Below, in pieces: positions 1 to 6,759 of a DNA stretch of 64,000 nucleotides (position 1 is the first letter of the stretch; every line of letters starts with the position of its first letter). A program made the position numbers and the translations under genes. The DNA lies in assembly GCA_963828185.1 (NCBI GenBank), contig CAWHDV010000017.1, positions 248,001 to 312,000 of the forward strand, written 5' to 3'. The DNA is from Rhodoblastus sp963828185. Lineage in GTDB: Bacteria > Pseudomonadota > Alphaproteobacteria > Rhizobiales > Beijerinckiaceae. Under the pieces are notes generated by a model, which searched no databases, was not told the DNA's origin, and saw only the letters and a program-made list of their open reading frames with translations.

Positions 1-1172
1 GAGTCGCCGACGAGGGCATGCAGGACGAGGCCGAACCCGATCGGCGGCAGCTGGCCTGGGTCGCCGACCAGCAGCAGCCGCGCGCCGTCCGGCAGGTGGC
101 GCAGCATCCGGTAGAAGGTCGGCAGGTCGACCATCGAGGCCTCGTCGACGACCACGAGCGACTCGGGGCCGAGGACAATGTCCCTGCCCTCGGCCCGCTT
201 TAGGAAGGCGGCGATGGTCATCGACGGGCGGCCGGTCGCCTCGCGCATGCGAACGGCGGCGCGGCCGGCGAGCGCCATGAGGTGGACGACGCGGCCGAAC
301 GACTCACAGGCCTCGCACAGCGCGCGCAGCACCGCGGTCTTGCCGACGCCGGCGCCGCCGGTGACCAGCCCGAACCGCTCCCGCACGCCGATCCTGACGG
401 CCTCGCGCTGCTCACGGTTCAGGTCCAGCCCGGCGCGGGCGCAGAAACCCGGCACCCATTCGTCGAACTCGGCGTCGGATACCTCGCGGGCCACGAGGTC
501 GCCGATCGCCGGGCCGGAAACCATGTCGCGGATTTGCCGCGCGACGTGGCGCTCCATCATGAAGGCCCCGGCGGGCTGGAGGACGTCGCCCGTCCGGAAG
601 GCGGCGCCGTCGCGCAGCGCCAGTCCGACCGCCTCGGCCGCCCGCGCCGGCGCACACCGAAGCAGCTTTCCGACCGCGGCGCCGAGCGCGTCGGCTCCCA
701 TGCAGGTGTGGCCCTCCTGGTAGCGGCCATAGAGGACGGCCTCGGCGGCGGCGACAAGGCGCATCGGCGAGTCGGCGGCGACGCCGATCCTGCCGGCGGC
801 GGCGTCGACCGCTGGCCAGTCGGCCAGTGCCATCATGACGTAAGGGTTCGACCGGAGCCGGGCCACGGCGTCGGATCCCCACAGGGCGACGACCTTCTTG
901 GCGAGGCGGCGCTCGAACCCGTGCTCGGCCAACCAGACCACGACGTCGCCCTCGGCGAGCCGCTCGCGCCACGCGGCGACGAGGGATTCCGCCCGCTCCA
1001 GCGGCACGATTTCCGACAGGGCCTCTGCGTCGCCGTCGCCCAGCAGGCGGTAAAGCTCGGCGCCGAACCTCTGCCAGAGACGGCCCGCTGTCGCATAGCC
1101 GATGCCGACGAAGGCCGGCTCCTCGGCGAGGTGGCGGACGATCGTCCCGCCGTCGTCAGCGGGGGCCGACAT
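1..1172 (-). CDS. RecD-like superfamily 1 DNA helicase (3' end beyond window)
   Basis: Partial gene; about 390 residues are visible and the frame stays open to the window edge. The N-terminal part has a helix-hairpin-helix-like segment (about residues 15-45) as in RecD2/TraA-type helicases. Then come a Walker A motif GGAGVGKT near residue 272, a Walker B/motif II DEASM near 341 and motif III GDPGQLPP near 369, all in RecD spacing. Such proteins are ATP-driven 5'-3' DNA helicases. The ATG at 1172 lies inside the end of the preceding AlbA_2 gene (17-nt overlap), so the two are probably translationally coupled and act together. The rest of the helicase core is not visible. Function in defence or element transfer is inference; family assignment is firm. 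Confidence 0.85.
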   Translation of the reverse strand, partial: MSAPADDGGTIVRHLAEEPAFVGIGYATAGRLWQRFGAELYRLLGDGDAEALSEIVPLERAESLVAAWRERLAEGDVVVWLAEHGFERRLAKKVVALWGSDAVARLRSNPYVMMALADWPAVDAAAGRIGVAADSPMRLVAAAEAVLYGRYQEGHTCMGADALGAAVGKLLRCAPARAAEAVGLALRDGAAFRTGDVLQPAGAFMMERHVARQIRDMVSGPAIGDLVAREVSDAEFDEWVPGFCARAGLDLNREQREAVRIGVRERFGLVTGGAGVGKTAVLRALCEACESFGRVVHLMALAGRAAVRMREATGRPSMTIAAFLKRAEGRDIVLGPESLVVVDEASMVDLPTFYRMLRHLPDGARLLLVGDPGQLPPIGFGLVLHALVGD

Positions 1173-2325
1173 AGTTGCCATGCGCGTCATAGCTCTTTGA
1201 CCCCGGCAGCCCGAAGGCGTTCGCCGCGACGTCGAACAGCCCCTTGAACAGGCGCTCGGGCGGCTCGCCGAACTCGTCGACCCCGACCGAAACCTCGGGG
1301 AACTTCAGGAGCGCCTTGCGGGAGACGACCGGCCGCTCGATGTCGAAGAAGTCGGACCTCGGCCCCAAGCCGCCGACCTCCAGAAGCGTGGCAAACACGG
1401 TGACAGGAGGCTCCAAGCCGTGGTGCGCCGCGAAGGTCTTGAAGCGCTTCCACGTGTCGCGCACGGCGGCCTCGAACGGGACGAGGTTGATGAACCTTAC
1501 CCCGTCCCCGTCCTGCCGCTCTAGGCTCGCGGTCATGCACTCGACGGCCCCGGTCCGGAACATGAGGCTGTAGGCGCGCAGCGGCTCTACTCCCGGCCGC
1601 GTCGCGATGCCCTCAAGGCAAAACTGCCAGTCGTACCCGCTCGCCCCGCCGAGGGGCGGCACAGTTCCTTTGACGCCCTCCCGAAGCTTCAGATCGGCCG
1701 GATCCACGGCGGACGAGAGCGGCACGACGTGGACCACGACCTTCGGTCCCGGCAGCAGCGTGAACGGCAGCTCATCGGCGACGATCGCCGCGATCCGCTC
1801 GTCGCGGAAGCCGCGGATGCGGTTCGCCACCGTTTCCGCGAGGCCGAATGCCTGCCTGAGGTCATCGACGTTCATGGGATGCTTCCCGTCGGAGTTGCGC
1901 ATATAGAACTGATTGTGTCCCCGCAGCGTGACGCGGTGCGGAGCGGCCCAGCTCCTCGGCACCCTCACGACCATCACGCCGCGCTTGCCCGAAATGGGGA
2001 TCCACCGCATGTCCGCGGTGGACAACCGCGGCTCCAGGCCGGTGCGTATCAGGCTGCCGAGGCGCAGCTTCTCCGCCTCTGGGTCGTCCAGTTCGTAGCC
2101 CGCGACCTCTTCCGGAACGCCCGCGCGCTCGCGGATTCCGAACACGATGTCGCCGCCCGACGCGTTGGCGAAGGCCGACACGTCGGCGAGGAACTCGCGC
2201 TTGTCGTCTTCCCTGCCGCCCACGCCCTCGGCCTTGTAGTCGAGGAAATGGCTCTCCGGCACGCCGTTCTCCCGCAGCGCGTCGACGTCGGCGACCGAGA
2301 CGTCCGCCAGCCTCTTCAGCAACAT
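1156..2325 (-). CDS. AlbA_2 (Schlafen-type) domain protein
   Basis: 389 residues. Residues of about 25-150 match the AlbA_2 putative nucleic-acid-binding domain: an FLDYKAE start, then a helix ending in AFANASGGDIVFGI, which is the typical AFANxxGG(x)hhhGh signature. The remaining 240 residues are not recognised. The start at 2325 is chosen because GGGAGGA lies 8 bases upstream; the frame is open further upstream but without similarity to a domain. The end overlaps the RecD-like helicase start by 17 nt. AlbA_2 proteins occur as regulators, as nuclease-like Schlafen relatives and in phage-defence loci; here the pairing with a helicase inside a recombinase-borne island suggests a nucleic-acid-targeting module. 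The specific role is unknown. Confidence 0.8.
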   Translation of the reverse strand: MLLKRLADVSVADVDALRENGVPESHFLDYKAEGVGGREDDKREFLADVSAFANASGGDIVFGIRERAGVPEEVAGYELDDPEAEKLRLGSLIRTGLEPRLSTADMRWIPISGKRGVMVVRVPRSWAAPHRVTLRGHNQFYMRNSDGKHPMNVDDLRQAFGLAETVANRIRGFRDERIAAIVADELPFTLLPGPKVVVHVVPLSSAVDPADLKLREGVKGTVPPLGGASGYDWQFCLEGIATRPGVEPLRAYSLMFRTGAVECMTASLERQDGDGVRFINLVPFEAAVRDTWKRFKTFAAHHGLEPPVTVFATLLEVGGLGPRSDFFDIERPVVSRKALLKFPEVSVGVDEFGEPPERLFKGLFDVAANAFGLPGSKSYDAHGNYVGPR

Positions 2326-2515
2326 TCCCTGAATCCTCCCCCAATCCGACCCGGCAAGTCTGCCGCCGTGCTCGCCTCGGTCAAGGGAGCTTCCGCGCCA
2401 CGTCGCGCTGCGCGCGACCCGTGAAGCCCCTTGACCTCGCCTGCGCGCGGCGGCCTGCCATGCGGCAGGTCGGCTCCGAGGGAAGGTCGTTTCCGGTCTC
2501 TCCAAGGGAAGTGGG

Positions 2516-2929
2516 TCACGGCGCCACCCTCCGCCCGGTCAGCACCATGACCTCCTCGACCTGCTCCAGCCGGCGCAGCCGCTCGCGGAGCGACTGGTTC
2601 TCCGCCCGCAGCGAGGCGTTCTGCTGCTCAAGCTGCATGATCCGCCTGTCGCGCCGATCCGTCCGCGGTTCCGGCTTCTCGTCCTCGCCGACGCCCTCGG
2701 GCTCCGAAGCAGCTAGGCCGAGGCCGGCGACCGCGGCGTCCACGAGCGCCTTGGCCGCCGGGTTCTTGTACAGCACCTGCCGGTCGAAGCCGCAAGCCAC
2801 GGCGACGGCGCTGAGGTTCGGCCGGCCGCCGCGCGTCGGGAACCGCTCCCCGGCGGCCGCGAGGCGGTCGAGGTAGGCCTTCAGGGCGGCGACGTTCTCC
2901 GCCCCTATCCGGACGCCGGACTTCTCCAT
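2516..2929 (-). CDS. Small HTH plus coiled-coil protein (intact copy of the duplicated gene)
   Basis: 137 residues. Residues 1-75 look like a helix-turn-helix unit (VAVACGFDRQVLYKNP resembles a recognition helix); about residues 95-130 form a leucine/glutamate-rich coiled coil (QLEQQNASLRAENQSLRERL). The size and design resemble the small accessory proteins (TnpC/DUF6262-like) that travel with multi-recombinase transposons, but I do not recognise the exact family. The ATG shares its A with the stop codon of a 12-codon mini-gene (TGATG). A truncated second copy of the 5' end lies at 4652-4588. It probably binds DNA and may help recombination; this is inference. Confidence 0.6.
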   Translation of the reverse strand: MEKSGVRIGAENVAALKAYLDRLAAAGERFPTRGGRPNLSAVAVACGFDRQVLYKNPAAKALVDAAVAGLGLAASEPEGVGEDEKPEPRTDRRDRRIMQLEQQNASLRAENQSLRERLRRLEQVEEVMVLTGRRVAP

Positions 2930-2946
2930 CAGTCGCCCCTCGGACG
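2865..2946. repeat. 82-bp imperfect direct repeat, left copy
   Basis: Matches 4588-4669 in the same orientation (72/82 identical by eye, no gaps). It covers the last codons of an upstream gene, the TGATG junction and the first 22 or so codons of the 137-residue gene. The two copies bracket the ClpP-like and nuclease-like genes. Confidence 0.75.
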
Positions 2947-2967
2947 TTTCTCTGTATTTGGCGACAT
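2929..2967 (-). CDS. 12-codon leader mini-gene with strong SD, coupled to the next gene
   Basis: ATG at 2967 is preceded by a good Shine-Dalgarno AGGAG (2974-2978, 6-nt spacing). The frame ends after 12 codons in RPRGD-stop, and the stop overlaps the ATG of the 137-residue gene as TGATG. The last residues match the RPRDD end of the 170-residue gene at 5164-4652, which also ends in TGATG before the truncated copy. The mini-gene therefore looks like a duplicated tail of that gene given a new start. It could serve as a translation-coupling leader. Confidence 0.4.
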   Translation of the reverse strand: MSPNTEKRPRGD

Positions 2968-2999
2968 GGGCCTCTCCTGTCGCTTCAAAGAAAGACGCT

Positions 3000-4019
3000 T
3001 CACTTGCCGGCGCGACCCGGCGCCACCCGCCAATCCTTCGCCTCTTCGGGCGAGACCAAGCGGTAGCCGGGCGGGAGTACGGGGGAAGCGGCAGGGCGCG
3101 GGGCCGACTCCGCTGCCCGCTGCTGCATGAACTCCCGCGACCACACCTGCGCCGCCGCCGTCCTTTTCGGGTCCAAGGCGCCTTCGATGCAGGCGTTGCG
3201 CGCCTTGTCCCGCCGCTGGAAGTCCGCGAGGAACTCCGGGCCGCCGCCCGCGGCGTTCTCCGCCTCGAACTGCGCCATGTTCTGGCCGAACGTAGTTATC
3301 CGGCACTGCGCCATGAGCCATTCCTCGATCGCGCTCGGATAGCCCGCGATCCTGTCCCGCATGGCGTCGTGGTCGATCGGAACGGCGCTGTTCGACGGCG
3401 TTGCGAACATGGTCTCCACGTAATCCCGCGGCACCTCCATGCGCCTCAGATAGGCGCCGACGTCGACGCGCATCTTGGCCACGAGCGTCGCGGATTTGTC
3501 GACATCAAGCCGGGCGTTGGCGACGGGGTCGACGTAGGGGCGGTGCAGCAGGAGGTAAGCCATGTTCCGAGGCACGCCGCCTGCGTAAATCAGAAAGCAG
3601 GCGCTCGCGCACACGCACGACCTCGCGCGGCCCGGAAAATTGTCCACCTCCGGGCAATACGGACGCCCGTTCGTTGGAAACGGCCCAAACGTGTCGAGCA
3701 TCAGCCTTCGGATAAGGCCGCCGATTTCCATGGCCTCGTAGACCGATCCGCCCGGCGACCGCAGCAGCACCTGAAAGGAATTCTGCTGGCGCTCCATCTG
3801 GAAGACCTGCTCGGCGAACTTCTTCGCGTCCCCCTTCTCGATGACGCCGTCGATCAAGATGGCGGTGGGCGCGTCCTTGCAGTTCTCGCCGCTGATGAAA
3901 CACGACCCGTTGATCCTTGTAATCTCTGCGGAAAAGCCCTTGCCGCCGCACAGGGAATACGCGCCGCATAGAACGACGAGGCCGAGCAACAACAAACGAA
4001 TTCTGGTCATCGAAAACAT
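3000..4019 (-). CDS. Exported ClpP/crotonase-fold protein (COG3904-like)
   Basis: About 339 residues from the chosen start; the frame is open from 4085, which would overlap the upstream nuclease gene by 41 nt. The start MFSMTR at 4019 places a classic signal peptide/anchor (LLLLGLVVLCGAYSL) at the N-terminus; ATG 4010 is an alternative, and no strong SD settles it. Two ClpP-like hallmarks follow: SPGGSVYEAMEIG (oxyanion-hole glycine loop) near residue 88 and a CASACFLIYAGG segment near 140, whose Ser is at the nucleophile position of ClpP/SppA folds. Several cysteines suggest disulphides and hence periplasmic location. It is a predicted periplasmic serine-protease-like protein; activity is unproven. 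It lies in the bracketed cargo segment with the nuclease-like gene. Confidence 0.7.
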   Translation of the reverse strand: MFSMTRIRLLLLGLVVLCGAYSLCGGKGFSAEITRINGSCFISGENCKDAPTAILIDGVIEKGDAKKFAEQVFQMERQQNSFQVLLRSPGGSVYEAMEIGGLIRRLMLDTFGPFPTNGRPYCPEVDNFPGRARSCVCASACFLIYAGGVPRNMAYLLLHRPYVDPVANARLDVDKSATLVAKMRVDVGAYLRRMEVPRDYVETMFATPSNSAVPIDHDAMRDRIAGYPSAIEEWLMAQCRITTFGQNMAQFEAENAAGGGPEFLADFQRRDKARNACIEGALDPKRTAAAQVWSREFMQQRAAESAPRPAASPVLPPGYRLVSPEEAKDWRVAPGRAGK

Positions 4020-4044
4020 CCAATCCGCAATACGCGCCCTTCGC

Positions 4045-4500
4045 TCACCCAAGAGCGCCTTCGAGACCTTCGCCGGCGCCCGCATCCTGCCCCATATTGG
4101 CGAGGGCGCGCAGCTTGCTCAGTCGAACGACGCGCTGGCCGTTCTTCCCCTTTTTGCCGGCGGCGGCCCAGACCTGCGCGCCGGGGCCATCGTAGACGAT
4201 CTCGGCCTCCTCCGGCGACAGAATCCGCAGGACGACGAGCCTTTCGCAGGTGTCGTAGAGCGCGACGCTGCTTCCGCCGGTCATCTTGATCTGCACGTTG
4301 CCGTTGTCGTCGTAGGCGTCGTGACCCGGATACGAGTTGCGATGGAGCTTGAGGCGCAGGGCCTTGGCGGCGATGACCTCGCCGATCGAGCCGACAAGGT
4401 GGCCGTCCGGCGTGAACCTGCGCTCGGGAAACTCCTCGCGCAGCACGGCCACGGCCCTGTAGATGGCCGCGACTGGCGCCGGCAGTCTCACCTTGCGCAT
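4045..4500 (-). CDS. PD-(D/E)XK nuclease-like protein (DUF6998-type)
   Basis: 151 residues. The visible pattern is GSIGEVIAA (Glu41), GHDAYDD (Asp61), then VQIKMT (Gln70-x-Lys72). This E-(x19)-D-(x8)-QxK layout is that of the PD-(D/E)XK nuclease fold in its common Q-x-K variant, and resembles DUF6998 proteins. These are small intracellular proteins often found singly in accessory regions. It sits directly after the truncated HTH/coiled-coil gene remnant and directly before the ClpP-like gene. The natural reading is a DNA- or nucleotide-cleaving effector, but substrate and role are unknown. Confidence 0.6.
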   Translation of the reverse strand: MRKVRLPAPVAAIYRAVAVLREEFPERRFTPDGHLVGSIGEVIAAKALRLKLHRNSYPGHDAYDDNGNVQIKMTGGSSVALYDTCERLVVLRILSPEEAEIVYDGPGAQVWAAAGKKGKNGQRVVRLSKLRALANMGQDAGAGEGLEGALG

Positions 4501-4587
4501 GCTGTCCCTGCTCCGAGAATTGAGGACATTTCAGAAACCGAACCTCGAATGTCAGGCCAATGAGCGTCCGGTCTCGCGTCTGCGGGA

Positions 4588-4652
4588 CGGTCGAGGCGGA
4601 CCTTCAGGCCGCCGACGTTCTCCGCCCCGATCCGGACTCCTGACTTCTCCAT
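4588..4652 (-). pseudogene. Truncated 5' copy of the 137-residue HTH/coiled-coil gene
   Basis: From ATG 4652 the first 22 or so codons (MEKSGVRIGAENV...) match the start of the intact gene at 2929. The similarity then stops and the frame runs about 30 unrelated codons to a stop at the start of the nuclease-like gene. By hand alignment, 4588-4669 and 2865-2946 are identical at 72 of 82 positions without gaps. As in the intact locus, its ATG overlaps the upstream stop codon in TGATG. This marks one edge of an inserted or duplicated segment. Confidence 0.7.
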
Positions 4653-4669
4653 CAGTCGTCCCTCGGGCG
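4588..4669. repeat. 82-bp imperfect direct repeat, right copy
   Basis: Partner of 2865-2946. It includes the 3' end of the 170-residue gene and the 5' end of the truncated copy of its downstream neighbour. Divergence of about 12% implies the duplication is old or came from recombination with a related element. Confidence 0.75.
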
Positions 4670-5164
4670 CCGGTCGACCCTCTCGGGCAACGGGTTGTCG
4701 AGGCCCTCCTCCGTCGTCTCCCCGCGATGCAGGTTCATGACCATCCGCCGAAACTTGGCCTCGTAGGTCGCAAGCTGCCCACGAAGCGCATCGTTCTCCG
4801 CCTTCAGCCGATCGACCTGGCGCTCCAGTACCAAAACGGCTGGCTCGCGGCTCCTCTGGCGGCGCTTTACGCCCCGCTTCGCCTCGTCAAGCAGCTGCGC
4901 GCGGCGGTCGTCGTAGGCCATCTTGATGGCAGCGTTCACTGACAGCGCCTGCCTGCTCCAAGCCTTCTCCGTCCGCAAGCGCCGCCCCGCCTTCGGCAGT
5001 CCCCTCTCGATTGCGCCGCGAATGGCGTCCCACGTCATGGGCAGCGCGGGCCAATCTCGGATGAGGGCAACGATCGCCGCGACCTGCTCGCCGGTCATGA
5101 AGCGCCGGCGCGGCGAGCCTTCCTTCTGCGTCGCCTGCTCCGGCAGCCCGGTTCGCTTGGCCAT
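4652..5164 (-). CDS. HTH/coiled-coil accessory protein of the recombinase element
   Basis: 170 residues from ATG 5164, chosen because GGAGAGGA lies 6 nt upstream; the frame is open to 5293 but that extension is AT-richer and unlike a protein start. The N-terminal half contains a helical DNA-binding-like region (WDAIRGAIERGLP ... KAWSRQALSVN). Residues of about 110-145 form a coiled coil (LERQVDRLKAENDALRGQL). The overall design resembles small proteins found beside multi-recombinase transposons, though I do not recognise a named family. A perfect LexA box (5358-5372) lies upstream, and its stop overlaps the next ATG (TGATG). It may regulate or assist the recombinases (inference). Confidence 0.6.
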   Translation of the reverse strand: MAKRTGLPEQATQKEGSPRRRFMTGEQVAAIVALIRDWPALPMTWDAIRGAIERGLPKAGRRLRTEKAWSRQALSVNAAIKMAYDDRRAQLLDEAKRGVKRRQRSREPAVLVLERQVDRLKAENDALRGQLATYEAKFRRMVMNLHRGETTEEGLDNPLPERVDRRPRDD

Positions 5165-5357
5165 ATCGTCCTCTCCGACCTCGCCGGGACGATATGACGA
5201 TTCGGCCTTCCGCCCGAAGGTCGGGGCACCAAAAGGCCTGTGGATAGTCGAATAGTAGACGATGTCACCGGCTGGAAGGAACATGAGGGACAACGGCTCC
5301 TCCTTCGCCGGGCGATTGCGCGCCCACGCGGCGCGAATGACGGCGTGAAAGCCATTA

Positions 5358-5372
5358 GAACAAACAAAGAAC
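5358..5372 (-). promoter_or_regulatory. Perfect LexA (SOS) box in the island
   Basis: GAAC-N7-GAAC on the plus strand, i.e. GTTC-TTTGTTT-GTTC on the minus strand, exactly the alphaproteobacterial LexA consensus GTTC-N7-GTTC. It lies 194 nt upstream of the ATG at 5164 in the only non-coding stretch of this part (5165-5443). It suggests SOS control of the leftward accessory segment. Confidence 0.65.
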
Positions 5373-5443
5373 TATAGGTCAAGGCCCGAGCGGTCGGCGA
5401 CGGCGTCGTGCGGCAAAGCGGACGTCTTAGGTTCGCCATCGGG

Positions 5444-6364
5444 CTAGCGGCCGGCCTGACCCTCCGCAAACATCCTGTCCCACGCCGCGACCGCCTGTTT
5501 CAGCGCCACGCCCTTGCCATCGACCAGCGCGTAGAGGCGGTTGTACTTGTTCGCCACCCCGTCGTTCTGGAACAAGAACCGCCCGTCCTTGACGACGTAG
5601 CGTCCGGACTGGCGTCCCATCAACTCGACAAATTCGCGCAGGGCGTCGTAGTAGGCGACCCGGGACTGCAAGACGTCGGTGATCGCCTCGGTCTCCCTCT
5701 GCTGCCGTCCTTCGACGCCGCCCATGAAGTTTTTCCTGACGTCGTCAGGAGCGATGTCGACCAGCGCGCGCAGCGCAGACTTTTCCGCCTCAAGCCCGCC
5801 GAGGCACTCGGGCAGCGCCGCCGCGGCATTCCGCGACGCCGTCCGCAGCGCCGCACTCCACCGCGCGAACTGTTCCGGCGTGCCGGACTGCACGTTGATG
5901 TCGCCCATTGCCGGAGGCTCGATGCCGCTCGACACCTTCCTGAACTTCTCCAGCGTCGCGGTCTGGATGTCCAAAGAGCGACGCATCAGGTCGGCGAACT
6001 TGTTCGATTGGTTGGCCTGCAACGCGGCCTCCCGCTTCGCGGCCGTGTCCGCCTCGACCAGCGCGACGGCGTCCTTCGCGTCGTTCGCCCACAGGATCGA
6101 CGGCACCTTCTGGAGCGCGAAGAAACCCATGACGGCGCCGGCGATCACCGCCGGCCTATAGACGCGCCGCTCTCCCCTGACGAGGAAAACGGCCGGCAGC
6201 GCCACGATCAGCACAATGCCGACCAGGCCGCCGATCAGAGTCGCGATCCCGTCGGACGACCAGCCGTACTGCACGCCAAGGTCGGCGAGGAAAACCGCCG
6301 CTATGACCAGCACGAAAGCGGCGGTCGCCCTGGCGTTCTTCTGCTCCGAAGTCATGAACAACAT
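5444..6364 (-). CDS. Hypothetical membrane protein with long soluble helical domain
   Basis: 306 residues (or 303 from the internal ATG at 6355; no clear SD decides). Three hydrophobic segments lie within the first 100 residues: around AFVLVIAAVFLADLG, IATLIGGLVGIVLIVALPAVFLV and VIAGAVMGFFAL. About 200 mostly helical, charged residues follow, with no motif I recognise. It lies between the recombinase operon and the LexA-box-led segment. A membrane anchor plus a soluble domain is common for effectors or sensors in defence islands, but nothing in the sequence shows a function. Confidence 0.6.
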   Translation of the reverse strand: MLFMTSEQKNARATAAFVLVIAAVFLADLGVQYGWSSDGIATLIGGLVGIVLIVALPAVFLVRGERRVYRPAVIAGAVMGFFALQKVPSILWANDAKDAVALVEADTAAKREAALQANQSNKFADLMRRSLDIQTATLEKFRKVSSGIEPPAMGDINVQSGTPEQFARWSAALRTASRNAAAALPECLGGLEAEKSALRALVDIAPDDVRKNFMGGVEGRQQRETEAITDVLQSRVAYYDALREFVELMGRQSGRYVVKDGRFLFQNDGVANKYNRLYALVDGKGVALKQAVAAWDRMFAEGQAGR

Positions 6365-6428
6365 TCCGCGTCGTCAATATGATGCGCGCCCGCCAAAATA
6401 CGTCGGCGGCGCGCAGATGAGTTCCGGC

Positions 6429-6644
6429 CTAATGGCCACACGAGTATCCGCCTCGCGCCGCATGGCCGAACGTCAGGCCGTTCGAGATCCTGATGGCATA
6501 CGCATCGCCGGCGCCGTCGTCGACTTCGGCGCGCAGCCCGTGCCGGACCACGATCGCCAGGATCCGATGCCTGATCTCCTGCCAATCTAAGCCATCGCGC
6601 CGCAACGTCTGGGCCGCCCCCACGAGATAGGCCGCGCTCAACAT
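6429..6644 (-). CDS. Small hypothetical protein
   Basis: 71 residues with a helical N-terminus and an AYAIRISNGLTFGH stretch near the end. An AAGGGGG Shine-Dalgarno lies about 9 nt upstream of the ATG at 6644. It follows the recombinase operon by 115 nt and precedes the membrane protein by 64 nt. I recognise no family. The SD and frame make it a fair gene candidate. Confidence 0.45.
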   Translation of the reverse strand: MLSAAYLVGAAQTLRRDGLDWQEIRHRILAIVVRHGLRAEVDDGAGDAYAIRISNGLTFGHAARGGYSCGH

Positions 6645-6759
6645 GTGTGCATCCCCCTTGACGCCGTCATGCCCGAGGCTAGCGCATCGGGGCCGTTTGG
6701 CGAGCGGCTTTCGGCGCTTATCCCCAAGTTTGGCGCGTCCGGCGCGGACCCGGACCGCC

